NCBI GenBank assembly: GCA_020720045.1
Contig: DYPH01000002.1
Coordinates: forward strand, 35,191-99,190
DNA from: Sorangium cellulosum
Lineage (GTDB): Bacteria; Myxococcota_A; Polyangia; Polyangiales; Polyangiaceae
DNA: 64,000 nucleotides
Direction: 5' to 3'
Part shown: piece by piece, positions 35,315-46,118 of the stretch
Layout: the number at the start of each line of letters is the position of its first letter
How positions within the stretch are numbered: position 1 is the first letter of the stretch
Position numbers and translations under genes: made by a program
Notes under the pieces: generated by a model
What the model saw: only the letters and a program-made list of their open reading frames with translations
Told to the model about the DNA's origin: nothing
Database searches by the model: none

Positions 35315-37876
35315 ATGCCGACGCTCCGACGCTACCACGTCGTCCCGAACCTCCCCGCCGTCCTCGAGCCCCTTCGCGAGCTCGCCTACAACCTCTGGTG
35401 GTCTTGGAACCCAGAGGCCCACGAACTTTTCGTGCGCATCGACCCGGATCTTTGGGAGGAAGTTCACGGGAATCCCGTCGAACTCCTCGCACGCGTGCCC
35501 CAGAAGCGCCTCGAAGAACTTGCTATTGACGACGCCTTCACGAGCCACCTCGAAGACGCCATCGGGAAGCTCCGGGCGTACATGAATGGGAAGGGGTGGT
35601 TTGAGCGTAAGTTCCCGGATTTGGCAAACAAATCGGTTGCCTATTTCTCCATGGAGTACGGCCTTCACGAGTCGCTCCCGATCTACTCCGGCGGCCTCGG
35701 CGTCCTCGCCGGCGACCACCTCAAGACGGCGAGCGACCTCGGACTCCCGCTCTACGCGATCGGTCTCGCCTACGCGGAAGGCTACTTCCGCCAGGCGCTT
35801 TCCGCCGACGGGTGGCAGGAAGAGCGCTACCCGCTCAACGACTGGAATCGCTTGCCGGTTCAGCCCGTATTCGGCGCCGACGGGGAACGACTGCTGATCA
35901 AGGTCCGCTACCCGCACGGCGACGTTGTTGCGCAGCTCTGGAAGGTTCAAGTTGGTAGAATTCCTCTTTATTTGCTCGACGCAAACCTCGAGGTAAACCG
36001 GCCCGACGACCGTTCGATCACCGGCCCCCTTTACGGCGGCGACAAGGAATTCCGCGTCCGCCAAGAGGTCATGCTCGGCATTGGTGGCATTCATGCACTC
36101 GCTGGCGTCGGACACTCGCCGACCGTGTGCCACATGAACGAAGGTCACTCGGCCTTCCTCGCCCTCGAGCGCATCCGCCGGGCGATGACCGAGCACGGCG
36201 TGTCGTTCTCGGTCGGTCAGCTCGCCTGCGCCGCTGGCAACGTCTTCACGACGCACACGCCTGTTCCGGCCGGCAACGACGTCTTCGAACGCAACGTCGT
36301 CCGTCGCTACCTGGAGCCCCACCGCGCCGCCCTCGGCCTCTCGGAAGAAGACCTCCTCCGCCTCGGTCGAGTCGACCCGAACGACGCGACGGCCGGGTTC
36401 TCGATGCCGATCCTCGCCATCAAAAATGCGGCACATTTCAATGGAGTAAGCGCGCTCCACGGTGATGTGAGCAAGGAAATGTATCGGGATCTTTGGCCGG
36501 AATTCCCGGTTCACGAAGTTCCGGCGGAGTCGGTTACGAACGGCGTCCACGTGCCGACGTGGGTCTCCGACGATATGAGTGCACTCTACAATCGTTACCT
36601 CGGCCCGCGCTGGCGGGAGCAGAGCGACGATGTGAAGCTCTGGGAGCGCACGAACGACATTCCGGATGCCGAGCTTTGGGCGGCCCACACCCATCGTCGT
36701 CACCGGCTGATCGCATTGTGCCGCAAGCGTCTCCGCCAAGCGGGCGAGCGTCGTGGCGCAAGTCGTGGCGACCTTGAGGCCTTTGATGAGGTCCTCGATC
36801 CGAATACTCTCACGATTGGTTTCGCGCGTCGCTTCGCGACCTATAAGCGAGCGGCCCTTCTTTTCAGCGACTTGGAGCGCGTAAAGAAGCTCCTCGGCGA
36901 CAGCAAGCGCCCCGTTCAATTGGTGTTTGCTGGAAAAGCCCACCCGCAGGACAAAGGCGGCAAGGAGCTCATTCGCACCATCGTGAAGGCGAGCCGCGAG
37001 GCTGGCCTCCAGGGGCGAGTCGTGTTCGTCGAGGACTACGACATGCGCATTGCCCGCGCGCTTGTGTCCGGCGTCGACGTCTGGCTCAACACGCCGCGGC
37101 GCCCGATGGAAGCGTCGGGAACGAGCGGCATGAAAGCGGCGGCGAACGGCGCACTCAACGTGAGCGTCCTCGACGGCTGGTGGGCGGAGGCGTGGGACAC
37201 CTTCGGTTGGCCGGTCGGTTGGGCGATTGGCACCGGCGAAAACAGCGCCGACGACGACGGCGACCGTCGCGAAGCGGAGGCGCTTTACCACTTGCTTGAG
37301 AGCGAAATCGTTCCGCTTTTCTACGATCGTTCCGAAAATCACCAGCTCCCGCGCGGGTGGGTTCGCAAGATGAAGAGTGCGATCCAGCACCTCTCGCCGG
37401 CCTTCAACACCGCCCGCATGGTGCGCGAATACACGGAGCGTTTCTACGTTCCGTCGCTGCGCAAGGCGACGGCGATGGTCGACAACGACTTCGCGGCGGC
37501 GAAGGAATTTGCCGGCTGGCATGCACGCGTCGAGGGTGGCTGGGGCCAGGTCCGCGTGACCGACGTGAAGGTCGGTGCAAAGACCGAACTCCCCTACGGA
37601 CAGACGCTCCCGATCGAGGCGACGATCGCGCTCGGACCTTTGCAAGCGACGGATATCGCTGTCGAAGTCTACTTTGGTCCCACCGACGGCAGCCTCGGCG
37701 TCGTCCGCGGAGAGAGCTTGCGGCTCGCCTTCGTGGGCGCGGAAGGGGCGGTGGCGAAGTTCGCCGGCGCCATCCCGACGAAAGAGAGCGGAAGCCATGC
37801 GTTCGGCGTTCGGGTCGTCCCGACGAACGCCCTCTTCGCGCAACCCCGCGAAATGCCTCTGGTTCGCTGGGGTTGA
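35315..37876 (+). CDS. glgP: Alpha-glucan phosphorylase (GlgP type 2)
   Basis: 853 aa from ATG 35315 (the open frame starts at 35249 in the divergent promoter region). Begins with the DUF3417-type module (VLEPLRELAYNLWWSWNPEAHELF), typical of the alpha-glucan phosphorylase subfamily. Then VAYFSMEYGLHESLPIYSGGLGVLAGDHLK, TTHTPVPAGND, NGVHVPTWVS, RRFATYKRAALLF and the PLP-lysine motif RRPMEASGTSGMKAAANG. It releases glucose-1-phosphate from glycogen or maltodextrin. The stop overlaps the next ATG (TGATG), so it is co-transcribed with the PHP phosphatase. Confidence 0.95.
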   Translation: MPTLRRYHVVPNLPAVLEPLRELAYNLWWSWNPEAHELFVRIDPDLWEEVHGNPVELLARVPQKRLEELAIDDAFTSHLEDAIGKLRAYMNGKGWFERKFPDLANKSVAYFSMEYGLHESLPIYSGGLGVLAGDHLKTASDLGLPLYAIGLAYAEGYFRQALSADGWQEERYPLNDWNRLPVQPVFGADGERLLIKVRYPHGDVVAQLWKVQVGRIPLYLLDANLEVNRPDDRSITGPLYGGDKEFRVRQEVMLGIGGIHALAGVGHSPTVCHMNEGHSAFLALERIRRAMTEHGVSFSVGQLACAAGNVFTTHTPVPAGNDVFERNVVRRYLEPHRAALGLSEEDLLRLGRVDPNDATAGFSMPILAIKNAAHFNGVSALHGDVSKEMYRDLWPEFPVHEVPAESVTNGVHVPTWVSDDMSALYNRYLGPRWREQSDDVKLWERTNDIPDAELWAAHTHRRHRLIALCRKRLRQAGERRGASRGDLEAFDEVLDPNTLTIGFARRFATYKRAALLFSDLERVKKLLGDSKRPVQLVFAGKAHPQDKGGKELIRTIVKASREAGLQGRVVFVEDYDMRIARALVSGVDVWLNTPRRPMEASGTSGMKAAANGALNVSVLDGWWAEAWDTFGWPVGWAIGTGENSADDDGDRREAEALYHLLESEIVPLFYDRSENHQLPRGWVRKMKSAIQHLSPAFNTARMVREYTERFYVPSLRKATAMVDNDFAAAKEFAGWHARVEGGWGQVRVTDVKVGAKTELPYGQTLPIEATIALGPLQATDIAVEVYFGPTDGSLGVVRGESLRLAFVGAEGAVAKFAGAIPTKESGSHAFGVRVVPTNALFAQPREMPLVRWG

Positions 37877-38634
37877 TGATGGCGGGCGTGCTCGGAAGCG
37901 GCCTCATCGATCTTCACGCCCATTGGGTGCCGGGGATCGACGATGGCGCGCGGAGCGTCGACGAGGGGGTAGCGATGCTGCGTGCCATGAAGGCGCTCGG
38001 CTTCGCCCTCTCGACGGCGACGCCACACATGCGGCCGGGCATGTTCGAAAACGACAAGGCGCGCATCGAAGCCGCCTACGCCGCCGTGGTCACGGCGCTC
38101 CCCAGCGACGTCCCGGCGACCCAGCTCGCCAGCGAGCACTTTTTTGACGATACCGTCTATGGGAGGCTCATCGCGGGGGAGGCGGTCCCCTACCCGCGCC
38201 CCGCCGATGCTCCGGCAAACCCTCGCGCCAAACGCTCAATTTTGGTTGAGTTTTCGACGCAGGGGTTCCCCGTTCGCCTCGATCATCGGCTCGTCGATTT
38301 GGGGCGGAAGGGGTTACGGATGACCGTCGCCCACCCCGAGCGCTACCGTCCGGTGTGGGAGAACGACAGCGTCCTCGACCCACTCCTCGACAACGGCGCC
38401 TACCTCCTACTGGACGTGTGCGCCCTTGTCGGGAAGTACGGCGCTGCCGCGGAAAAGGCCGCCCGCAAGCTTCTTGAGGACGAAGCCTACGAGGCGGCCT
38501 GCACCGACGCCCACCGCCCCGCCGACCTCGACGAATGTGCCAAGGCTTTCGATGCCTTGGTCGCAGCCGTCGGTGCCGAGGAGGCTCGCAGGCTCTTCGT
38601 CGACGGGCCCCGCCGTATTCTTCTCGCCGGCTAA
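37876..38634 (+). CDS. CpsB/YwqE-type PHP phosphatase
   Basis: 252 aa. ATG at 37876 shares bases with the glgP stop. PHP-domain metal ligands: LIDLHAHWVPGIDDGARSVDEG (HxH), TATPHMRPG, ILVEFSTQGF, VAHPERYRP and CTDAHRP. This order matches the manganese-dependent tyrosine-protein phosphatases CpsB/YwqE, which regulate capsule or exopolysaccharide export kinases. The nearby nucleotide-sugar dehydrogenase and flippase-like gene fit an extracellular polysaccharide role. Coupling to glgP is unexpected for CpsB. Confidence 0.82.
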   Translation: MMAGVLGSGLIDLHAHWVPGIDDGARSVDEGVAMLRAMKALGFALSTATPHMRPGMFENDKARIEAAYAAVVTALPSDVPATQLASEHFFDDTVYGRLIAGEAVPYPRPADAPANPRAKRSILVEFSTQGFPVRLDHRLVDLGRKGLRMTVAHPERYRPVWENDSVLDPLLDNGAYLLLDVCALVGKYGAAAEKAARKLLEDEAYEAACTDAHRPADLDECAKAFDALVAAVGAEEARRLFVDGPRRILLAG

Positions 38635-38802
38635 ATTCGGAGAAGTTCTCCCCCTTCGTCCGTCGCTTCGAATGTAATCTCCGCCGCCCGAAACAAAGCC
38701 TTCCGGGCGGCCGCCGCAACGACTCCATGACGGGGTTCGAGGCGGTGCTTCGGGTCTTCGCTTTCCCCGGACCGTTTGAGGTCCGCAGCCAGAGGTCATT
38801 CC

Positions 38803-40080
38803 GTGGAACGAGTCAGCGTCATCGGTCTCGGGTACGTCGGTCTCCCCGTTGCGCTCGCATTTGCGCGCAAATTTCCCGGCACGGTCGGTTTCGACATTCA
38901 CCAGGAGAAAGTCGCCGAGCTGAAGCGCGGCTACGATCGAAATCACGAGATTTCGGAGGGCGAACTCAAGGCGACCCCGATTGCCATTACGGCAACGATC
39001 GAAGACATGAAGGGGTCGACGTTCTTCGTCGTTGCGGTACCAACGCCGGTCGACGAGAACAACGTTCCCGATTTGACTCCCGTCGTAAAAGCCTCCGAAA
39101 CGGTCGCCAAGGTCCTGACGAAGGGCGCGGTTGTTGTTTACGAATCGACGGTCTATCCGGGCGTAACGGAAGACGTTTGCGGTCCGATTCTCGAAAAGTT
39201 GAGCGGTCTTAAGCGCGGCGTTGACTTCTTCCTCGGCTACTCGCCGGAGCGCATCAATCCCGGCGACAAGGAACATACCCTCGAAAAGATCACGAAGGTT
39301 GTTTCCGGCGAAGACGCGGCAACCCTTGAGCGCGTTGCGGCAGCCTACGGGGCCATCGTCGATGCGGGCGTCCACAAGGCGGAGAGCATCAAGGTCGCCG
39401 AAGCGGCAAAGGTCATCGAGAATACCCAGCGCGACATCAACATCGCTTTGATGAATGAGCTCGCGCTGATCTTCGACCGGATGGGCATCCGCACCGCCGA
39501 CGTGCTTCGCGCGGCTCGCACGAAGTGGAACTTCCTTCCGTTCCGCCCGGGCCTCGTCGGCGGCCACTGCATCGGCGTTGACCCTTACTACTTGACGATG
39601 AAGGCCCAGGAGCTCGGCTACCAGCCCGAGGTGATTCTTGCCGGTCGACGGATCAACAACAACGTCGCTTCGTTCCTCGCGCAGCGGCTCGTTAAGTTGC
39701 TTGTGAATGCCGACCGCCCCGTCAAGAACGCGAAAGTTGGCGTCCTTGGCCTCACGTTCAAAGAAGACTGCAACGACCTTCGAAACAGCAAGGTGCCCGA
39801 TATCATTAAGGAACTTAAGGATTTTGGCATCGACGCAGTCATCCACGATCCGCTCGCGAATGGTCCAGAGGCCGTTCATGAATACGGGTTTGAGCTCGCG
39901 TCGCTTGAACAATTCAAGGAGCTCGATGCCGTTATTTTCGCGGTGAGCCACAAGAACTACCTCGATATGGGCGTCGAGAAGCTGACCGGCATGATCCGCG
40001 ACGGCGGAATTTTCATGGACGTGAAAAGCGCGTTCTCGCCGGCCATCGAAACCCGCGGGATTCGCTACTGGTCGCTTTAA
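38803..40080 (+). CDS. Nucleotide-sugar (UDP-N-acetylhexosamine) 6-dehydrogenase
   Basis: 425 aa from GTG 38803 (AGAGG 8 bases upstream). Rossmann start VSVIGLGYVGLPVALAFA; substrate region VPTPVDENNVPDLTPV; YESTVYPGVTED; catalytic Cys in GGHCIGVDPYYL; and the C-terminal UDP-sugar domain VLGLTFKEDCNDLRNSKV. The TPVDENNVPDLTP pattern is that of TviB/WbpO-type UDP-N-acetyl-D-galactosamine/glucosamine dehydrogenases, making an aminohexuronate for surface polysaccharide. Own terminator follows. Confidence 0.9.
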   Translation: MERVSVIGLGYVGLPVALAFARKFPGTVGFDIHQEKVAELKRGYDRNHEISEGELKATPIAITATIEDMKGSTFFVVAVPTPVDENNVPDLTPVVKASETVAKVLTKGAVVVYESTVYPGVTEDVCGPILEKLSGLKRGVDFFLGYSPERINPGDKEHTLEKITKVVSGEDAATLERVAAAYGAIVDAGVHKAESIKVAEAAKVIENTQRDINIALMNELALIFDRMGIRTADVLRAARTKWNFLPFRPGLVGGHCIGVDPYYLTMKAQELGYQPEVILAGRRINNNVASFLAQRLVKLLVNADRPVKNAKVGVLGLTFKEDCNDLRNSKVPDIIKELKDFGIDAVIHDPLANGPEAVHEYGFELASLEQFKELDAVIFAVSHKNYLDMGVEKLTGMIRDGGIFMDVKSAFSPAIETRGIRYWSL

Positions 40081-40100
40081 CGGTTCCGCAACTAGCGTCT

Positions 40101-40142
40101 CCAAAAGCGGGTCGGTCCTTCGGGGTCGGCCCGCTTTTGCGT
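40101..40142 (+). terminator. Intrinsic terminator of the nucleotide-sugar dehydrogenase gene
   Basis: AAAAGCGGG (40103-40111) pairs CCCGCTTTT (40130-40138); the interior CGGTCC-TTCG-GGGTCG adds six pairs capped by a TTCG tetraloop. T4 run at the 3' arm. Confidence 0.9.
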
Positions 40143-40182
40143 GCCTGTCTAGCGACGCCTCGCGCCGTGCAAAAAGCGTGGT

Positions 40183-41367
40183 ATGACGCCGCCCGTGGAA
40201 GAGCCTCTTGAAATGCCGCATGCCCAAACGACCTCGCACGGCGCCGACTCGATGGCGCCGCTTGCAGGGGCGCAGCCCGGTTTTTTCCGTCGTAATGCCC
40301 CGAAATTCGTCGCTTCGGCGGTGATGACCGCGTGCATGCTCTGGGCGCTCAAGAAGCAAGATATGTCGCTTGTGCCGCCGGCAAGCGCCTTCGCGAAAGT
40401 CCCCCATTGGTGGACGGTGCCTGTCTACGTCCTGTTCCTCGCGGTGATGAGCCTCTTCCGCGCGTCGCGCTGGCGCTTTTTGCTGCGCTCTTCGGCGGAG
40501 ATCCCCTACCGGCGCATCATCACGGTCTCCTGGATTAGCTTCGCGGCAATCCTAGTTCTTCCGTTTCGGCTCGGCGAGTTCATTCGTCCGATGATGATTC
40601 GAGACAAAGGGAAGATCTCGGCCACCGCCGCCCTCGGGACCGTCGTTGCGGAGCGAATTATCGACGGATTGGTACTCTCGGCCATCTTGGGACTTTCTCT
40701 TTTCCTGATTCCGACGATTTCACCGCTCCCCGAGCACGTCGTCGGCCTCCCCTCGGTGCCGACGTCGCTCGTTCGTCGCAGCGCCATGGGGATGTTCGCC
40801 CTGTTCACGGGCGCCTTCGGCACGATCGCCGTCTTCTATTTCGCCCGCAACTTCGCCCGCCGCGCGACGCTCGCGGTCTTCGGAATCGTCTCCCAGAAGC
40901 TCGCGCAGAAGCTCGCCGATACTGCCTCCAAACTCGCGGATGGACTGCACTTTCTTGGGCGCGTTCGCGATGCCGGCCCGTTCCTCCTCGAAACGGGCCT
41001 CTACTGGCTCGTCAATGCCTGCGGGATGTGGGTCCTCGCCTGGGGCTGTGGCATCGTCCACGAAGGCGGCGGCGCCATCACCCTCGGTGAGTGCTTCGCC
41101 CTCATGGGGATGCTCGGCGCTGCGATTCTGATCCCCGGGCCGCCCGGAATGCTTGGCGTGTTTCAGGTTGGCATCTTTTGCGGAATGACCTTGTACTTCC
41201 CCGAAGACATCGTGAAGTCGAACGGCGCCGTCTTCACCTTCTTGCTCTACGTCATCCAGTTCGCGTGGACGATTCTCGCAGCGCTAGGTGGCCTCTTTGA
41301 TCGCGAAGCGATGGCCTCCCTCAAAAGGTCCGAAGATTCCGTCCCGGCGACCGTCGAAGCGGCGTGA
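40183..41367 (+). CDS. Flippase-like (UPF0104 / LPG-synthase TM) membrane protein
   Basis: 394 aa with about eight hydrophobic helices. Typical family features: YRRIITVSWISFAAILVLPFRLGEFIRP (the conserved Pro-x-R-x-G-E-x-x-R-P motif), VAERIIDGLVLSAILGLSL and AAILIPGPPGMLGVFQVG. The family includes YbhN and the transmembrane part of MprF and is linked to lipid or polysaccharide-precursor translocation. It follows the nucleotide-sugar dehydrogenase and overlaps or abuts the next small gene. Confidence 0.82.
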   Translation: MTPPVEEPLEMPHAQTTSHGADSMAPLAGAQPGFFRRNAPKFVASAVMTACMLWALKKQDMSLVPPASAFAKVPHWWTVPVYVLFLAVMSLFRASRWRFLLRSSAEIPYRRIITVSWISFAAILVLPFRLGEFIRPMMIRDKGKISATAALGTVVAERIIDGLVLSAILGLSLFLIPTISPLPEHVVGLPSVPTSLVRRSAMGMFALFTGAFGTIAVFYFARNFARRATLAVFGIVSQKLAQKLADTASKLADGLHFLGRVRDAGPFLLETGLYWLVNACGMWVLAWGCGIVHEGGGAITLGECFALMGMLGAAILIPGPPGMLGVFQVGIFCGMTLYFPEDIVKSNGAVFTFLLYVIQFAWTILAALGGLFDREAMASLKRSEDSVPATVEAA

Positions 41368-41405
41368 ATTTGCCCCTCGACGCCGACCGCCCTACTCCTC
41401 CCACC

Positions 41406-41867
41406 ATGCACCCCTGGCTCCGCCGTACCGTTTTGGTTGTCACTCTCGCCGGCGCGGGGTTCACGGCGCTCGCGCTCTCGCCGGCGACCGAAGAGGTCGC
41501 GCTCGCAAAGAGTCGCTTCGATTCGTCCTACGGCTACGTGAACACGTGGAACGCTGCCCTTCGAATGATCCGTGTCGATCGCGGCTTCAAACTGACGGAA
41601 AAGGATGAGGCGGGCGGCTATCTGCTCTTCGAATACACCTCCTCGGAGAGTGGAAAGAAGGGGACCCCGGGATCGATTGAAATTCTCCGTGGAGCGAAGG
41701 ACGATTCGCCAGTGAAGGTCGTGATCAACCTGCCCCAAATGCCGAGCTACCACGAACAGGTCCTCGCCAATGACCTCCAGAAGAAGCTTCGCGCAGACTT
41801 CGGTGAGTCGGTACAAGCCCCGAAAAAAGTTATGAAAGACGCCGGTACCGACGCCGAGAGCCCCTAG
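41406..41867 (+). CDS. Small exported protein of unknown function
   Basis: 153 aa from ATG 41406, which begins a Sec signal (MHPWLRRTVLVVTLAGAGFTALALSPA). A GTG at 41364 overlaps the upstream stop (GTGA) and would add 14 mostly polar residues, so the start is uncertain. The mature domain (SYGYVNTWNAALRMIRVDRGF, AGGYLLFEYTSSE, PGSIEILRG, VKVVINLPQMPSYHEQVLANDLQKKLRADFG) looks like a compact alpha/beta fold. No family recognised. Ends at a very long terminator stem. Confidence 0.75.
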   Translation: MHPWLRRTVLVVTLAGAGFTALALSPATEEVALAKSRFDSSYGYVNTWNAALRMIRVDRGFKLTEKDEAGGYLLFEYTSSESGKKGTPGSIEILRGAKDDSPVKVVINLPQMPSYHEQVLANDLQKKLRADFGESVQAPKKVMKDAGTDAESP

Positions 41868-41880
41868 CTCCGACGCGCTC

Positions 41881-41934
41881 AAACAGAAAGAAGCCCCGAA
41901 GCATCGATCGACGCTTCGGGGCTTCTTTCTGTTT
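41881..41934. terminator. Bidirectional terminator with 22-bp perfect stem
   Basis: The left arm 41881-41902 (AAACAGAAAGAAGCCCCGAAGC) is exactly complementary to 41913-41934, with a 10-base loop. Serves the plus-strand exported-protein gene and the minus-strand FGE-like gene. Confidence 0.95.
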
Positions 41935-41948
41935 CGCGTTCTGGATGG

Positions 41949-42917
41949 TCAAATCGCCTTCGTCGACGGGATAGATGCAACTTTCAACGGATGTTTTACC
42001 TCCCCTTTGACGTCTGCGGCGACGTCCGAACAGCAACGAAAGCCGAGCTGGTAGAAGGAGAAGTTTTCGTAGTGGGCCACGGTCATCGGTCGACACCGCG
42101 TACGCACCGGGCCCCAATAGCCGCCCTTTGAGCCCGACTGGTAGGGCTTACCGCTCTCGTTGATGACCCATTCGTCGACGTTTCCCGTCATGTCGTGGAC
42201 GCCGTACGGGCTCACGCACGATTCCATCGAGCCCGACGGGACCCCCTGCCAGAGCCGATCGGCCTCCGCCTGCCGGGTGTGCGGATTTCCGAGGGCCGCT
42301 TCGTCGACGGCGGGATGCGGCTTGTCGATGTTGCAAGCCTCCGCATTGCGCGCGTAACCGTAGGGGTATGGGAGGCGCTCCTGCCCTTCGCAGGCGAGCG
42401 TCCATTCCGAGTCGCGGCAGAGGCGCTTCCCCTCCGCTTTGCAGGCGTCGCGCGCCTCATACCACGTGCCCAGCACCTTCGGTTTCTCCCCGAGTTTGTT
42501 CGGAAATTCGTAGGTATCGATACAGAAGTGCTTGTGAATCGTCTTCGACTGGCACTTCGACTCGGGGGCAAACTCGGCGCACCGGAGCTTCAGGTCCGGG
42601 TCTAGCCACCGGAGGCACTTCTGGTCGAGCCACGGGCAGTAGTCCCCTTCGACCTCGACCTGGTTCGCGCCGCACAGCCCCGTCGGCTTTGCAGTTACCG
42701 TTGGAGTCCCGACCGGCACACTCGCCTCAGCTGTGTCCCCCTGGGGTCGCCCAGGTTCGAGGAGACCCGCCTGGGCGAGCATCCCCTCCCCGTCGCCCCC
42801 GTTGGTCGCCATGTTTGGCACCCCCTCAACGGCTCGCGGAGCTTCGGCGGCGGTCGCCCCGAACATCGCGATTCCAAAGAACCCTACGGCGATGACACCT
42901 GAATATGTGCGCATCAT
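41949..42917 (-). CDS. Secreted formylglycine-generating-enzyme-like (SUMF1 fold) protein
   Basis: 322 aa from ATG 42917; GGAAGGGGG lies just upstream and a signal peptide follows (MMRTYSGVIAVGFFGIAMFGATAAEA). After a low-complexity linker, the FGE-sulfatase domain has CIDTYEFPN, WYEARDACKAEGKRLCRDSEWTLACEG, YGVHDMTGNVDEWV, GGYWGPVRTRCRP and QLGFRCCSDV. This is the C-type-lectin-like SUMF1 fold, which includes formylglycine-generating enzymes, EgtB-like enzymes and many non-catalytic secreted proteins. The extra N-terminal cysteines (CGANQVEVEGDYCPWLDQKCLRW) are typical of secreted Myxococcota versions. Catalysis is unproven. Confidence 0.82.
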   Translation of the reverse strand: MMRTYSGVIAVGFFGIAMFGATAAEAPRAVEGVPNMATNGGDGEGMLAQAGLLEPGRPQGDTAEASVPVGTPTVTAKPTGLCGANQVEVEGDYCPWLDQKCLRWLDPDLKLRCAEFAPESKCQSKTIHKHFCIDTYEFPNKLGEKPKVLGTWYEARDACKAEGKRLCRDSEWTLACEGQERLPYPYGYARNAEACNIDKPHPAVDEAALGNPHTRQAEADRLWQGVPSGSMESCVSPYGVHDMTGNVDEWVINESGKPYQSGSKGGYWGPVRTRCRPMTVAHYENFSFYQLGFRCCSDVAADVKGEVKHPLKVASIPSTKAI

Positions 42918-43251
42918 GGTCGCCCCCTTCCGCTCGGCGTTTCGAGCGGCGCGAACCCGCGAAAGCGGATTCGCGTCAGCGGTCGGGAGAGCGCCGCCGA
43001 ACCATCCAGCAAGGGTTGTACCGAACGTGAAAGATTCGGTCCGAAAGGGGCGCAGGGACATCGGATTTCTTGGCCGTCCAGGTGGCGCGCGTCGACAAAT
43101 CCGACGAGACGCACCCGATCGTGCGAAGGAAATCGTACGTAGGTAGATGTAGGTTAGACAACTTTTTGGTTGACATTCCTGGCGACGGGACGCGAGCGAG
43201 CCGCACCGCCGATCCGGGTGCTACGCAAAGAGTTGCTGCGAACCGACGGAC
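42918..43251. other. Gene-free upstream region with candidate promoter
   Basis: About 330 bases between the FGE-like gene and repeat locus 4, with no convincing ORF. On the minus strand TTGTCT (43161-43156) and TACGAT (43137-43132) are separated by 18 bases, a plausible sigma-70 promoter for the FGE-like gene with a leader of about 200 bases. A hairpin ACCGAA-CGTGAAAG-ATTCGGT lies at about 43019-43040 in that leader. Confidence 0.4.
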
Positions 43252-43470
43252 GCGGTTGTCTCCGCCCGGCGCGACGGATCGGAGAGCGCGTTTGGCAAGA
43301 ACTCCGCGCCGTCCCCCGCTTCGCGGACGGACGCGTTTGGCAAGAACTCCGCGCCGTCCCCGCTTCGCGGACGGACGCGTTTGGCAAGAACTCCGCGCCG
43401 TCCCCCGCTTCGCGGACGGACGCGTTTGGCAAGAACTCCGCGCCGTCCCCCGCTTCGCGGACGGCGCGTC
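43252..43470 (-). repeat. Module A plus four reversed module-B units (repeat locus 4)
   Basis: Module A lies at 43252-43291 with TCTCCG (43261-43266) and CGGAGA (43282-43287); its inner core is degenerate. Four B units follow in reverse complement: 43292-43336 (45 bp), 43337-43380 (44 bp, one C lost from a C5 run), 43381-43425 (45 bp) and 43426-43470 (last few bases diverged). The 44-bp unit breaks the mod-3 rhythm, consistent with a non-coding location. On the minus strand the B units come directly after the stop codon of the Cys-rich gene. Confidence 0.92.
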
Positions 43471-44070
43471 TCAGTCGGCGCAGAGGAGCTTTGCGGCGGC
43501 GAGGCTCGTGAGTTCGGCAGCGTCGTCGCCGAGTGCGGGAAAGGCGCAACGACGGCCGCAGCGCGCGACGGTCCGCCGACGGGCACAGTCAATGACCACC
43601 GGGGCGACGTTCGGCCCTGCATCGGTTCCCCCTTCGCAGACAAAGCTCTCGCCATCGTCGCAGGCGACCTCCTGCGCGTCGCCAAGGGGGACCGTTCGCG
43701 GCGGTCCCGCGCACAGCTGCTCGGAGTCGGCCCCCGATCCATCGCCGACGACCACAACGCGATCGGCGACGCATGCTCGCCCGTTTGGGCAATCCCCCAA
43801 CGACCGCCAGGGGCAATCACGATGGCTGTCCGGCGGTAAACGCTCAGAATCACTAATAAAACGTTCGCCGTCTTCGCAGCGGAGTAGGCCTCCGACGCAA
43901 TCGACACCCACGACCGTCCCCTGAAACGCGCCCCCGGCGTCGGTCAAGAGCGCAAAATCGCCGGAGATCCGCTTTGGCGAGCAGCCGCGCCCGTCACAGG
44001 CGAGCAAGACTGCTGCACACAAAAAGCGGCGAGCGCACCGAAAGAGTTCTCGATGCGCTCGCCGCTTCAC
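43471..44070 (-). CDS. Cys-rich exported protein of unknown function
   Basis: Up to 199 aa from GTG 44070; TTG near 44018 is an alternative because the first 17 codons coincide with the rpoD terminator hairpin. A basic, hydrophobic N-terminus (CARRFLCAAVLLAC) could be a lipoprotein signal with lipobox LLA-C. The mature part has about 12 cysteines in short spacings (VDCVGGLLRCEDGERF, DCPWRSLGDCPNGRAC, VACDDGESFVCEGG, IDCARRRTVARCGRRC), some of which resemble repeated EDGERF/DDGESF units. No family recognised. Repeat locus 4 starts at its stop codon. Confidence 0.6.
   Translation of the reverse strand: MKRRAHRELFRCARRFLCAAVLLACDGRGCSPKRISGDFALLTDAGGAFQGTVVGVDCVGGLLRCEDGERFISDSERLPPDSHRDCPWRSLGDCPNGRACVADRVVVVGDGSGADSEQLCAGPPRTVPLGDAQEVACDDGESFVCEGGTDAGPNVAPVVIDCARRRTVARCGRRCAFPALGDDAAELTSLAAAKLLCAD
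44021..44067 (-). terminator. rpoD terminator
   Basis: On the minus strand AGCGGCGAGCGCA (44066-44054) pairs perfectly with TGCGCTCGCCGCT (44037-44025), followed by TTTTT. It lies 27 bases after the rpoD stop and overlaps the 5' end of the next minus-strand ORF. Confidence 0.92.
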
Positions 44071-44092
44071 TTCACTGAAACCTTCGGCAAAA

Positions 44093-45853
<1,761 letters not shown>

Positions 45854-46118
45854 GTCGCCTTCGTACCTCTGAGCTTCGCAGCCGATCGTCCGTGTGCCGT
45901 GCGGATGTGCACGCCGCCCATCGCAAAATCACAGGGGGGATTTCGCGCCTCTGCGCGCCTTTCGCCGCCTGCCGCAGGAGCGGTCGAGAGGCGAAAGAAC
46001 CACGGAGCGACGGGCCCTTACCTCGATTCGCGACGCGGCGCCATTTCCTCGTGCAAAAAAACGAGGTCTGACGCGAAACCGACTCTGCCAGCCGGTATCA
46101 CACCCCGATTTTTCCCTG

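Noticed and set aside
35291-37843. 850-aa minus-strand ORF
   Set aside because: Antisense shadow of glgP; no family motif.
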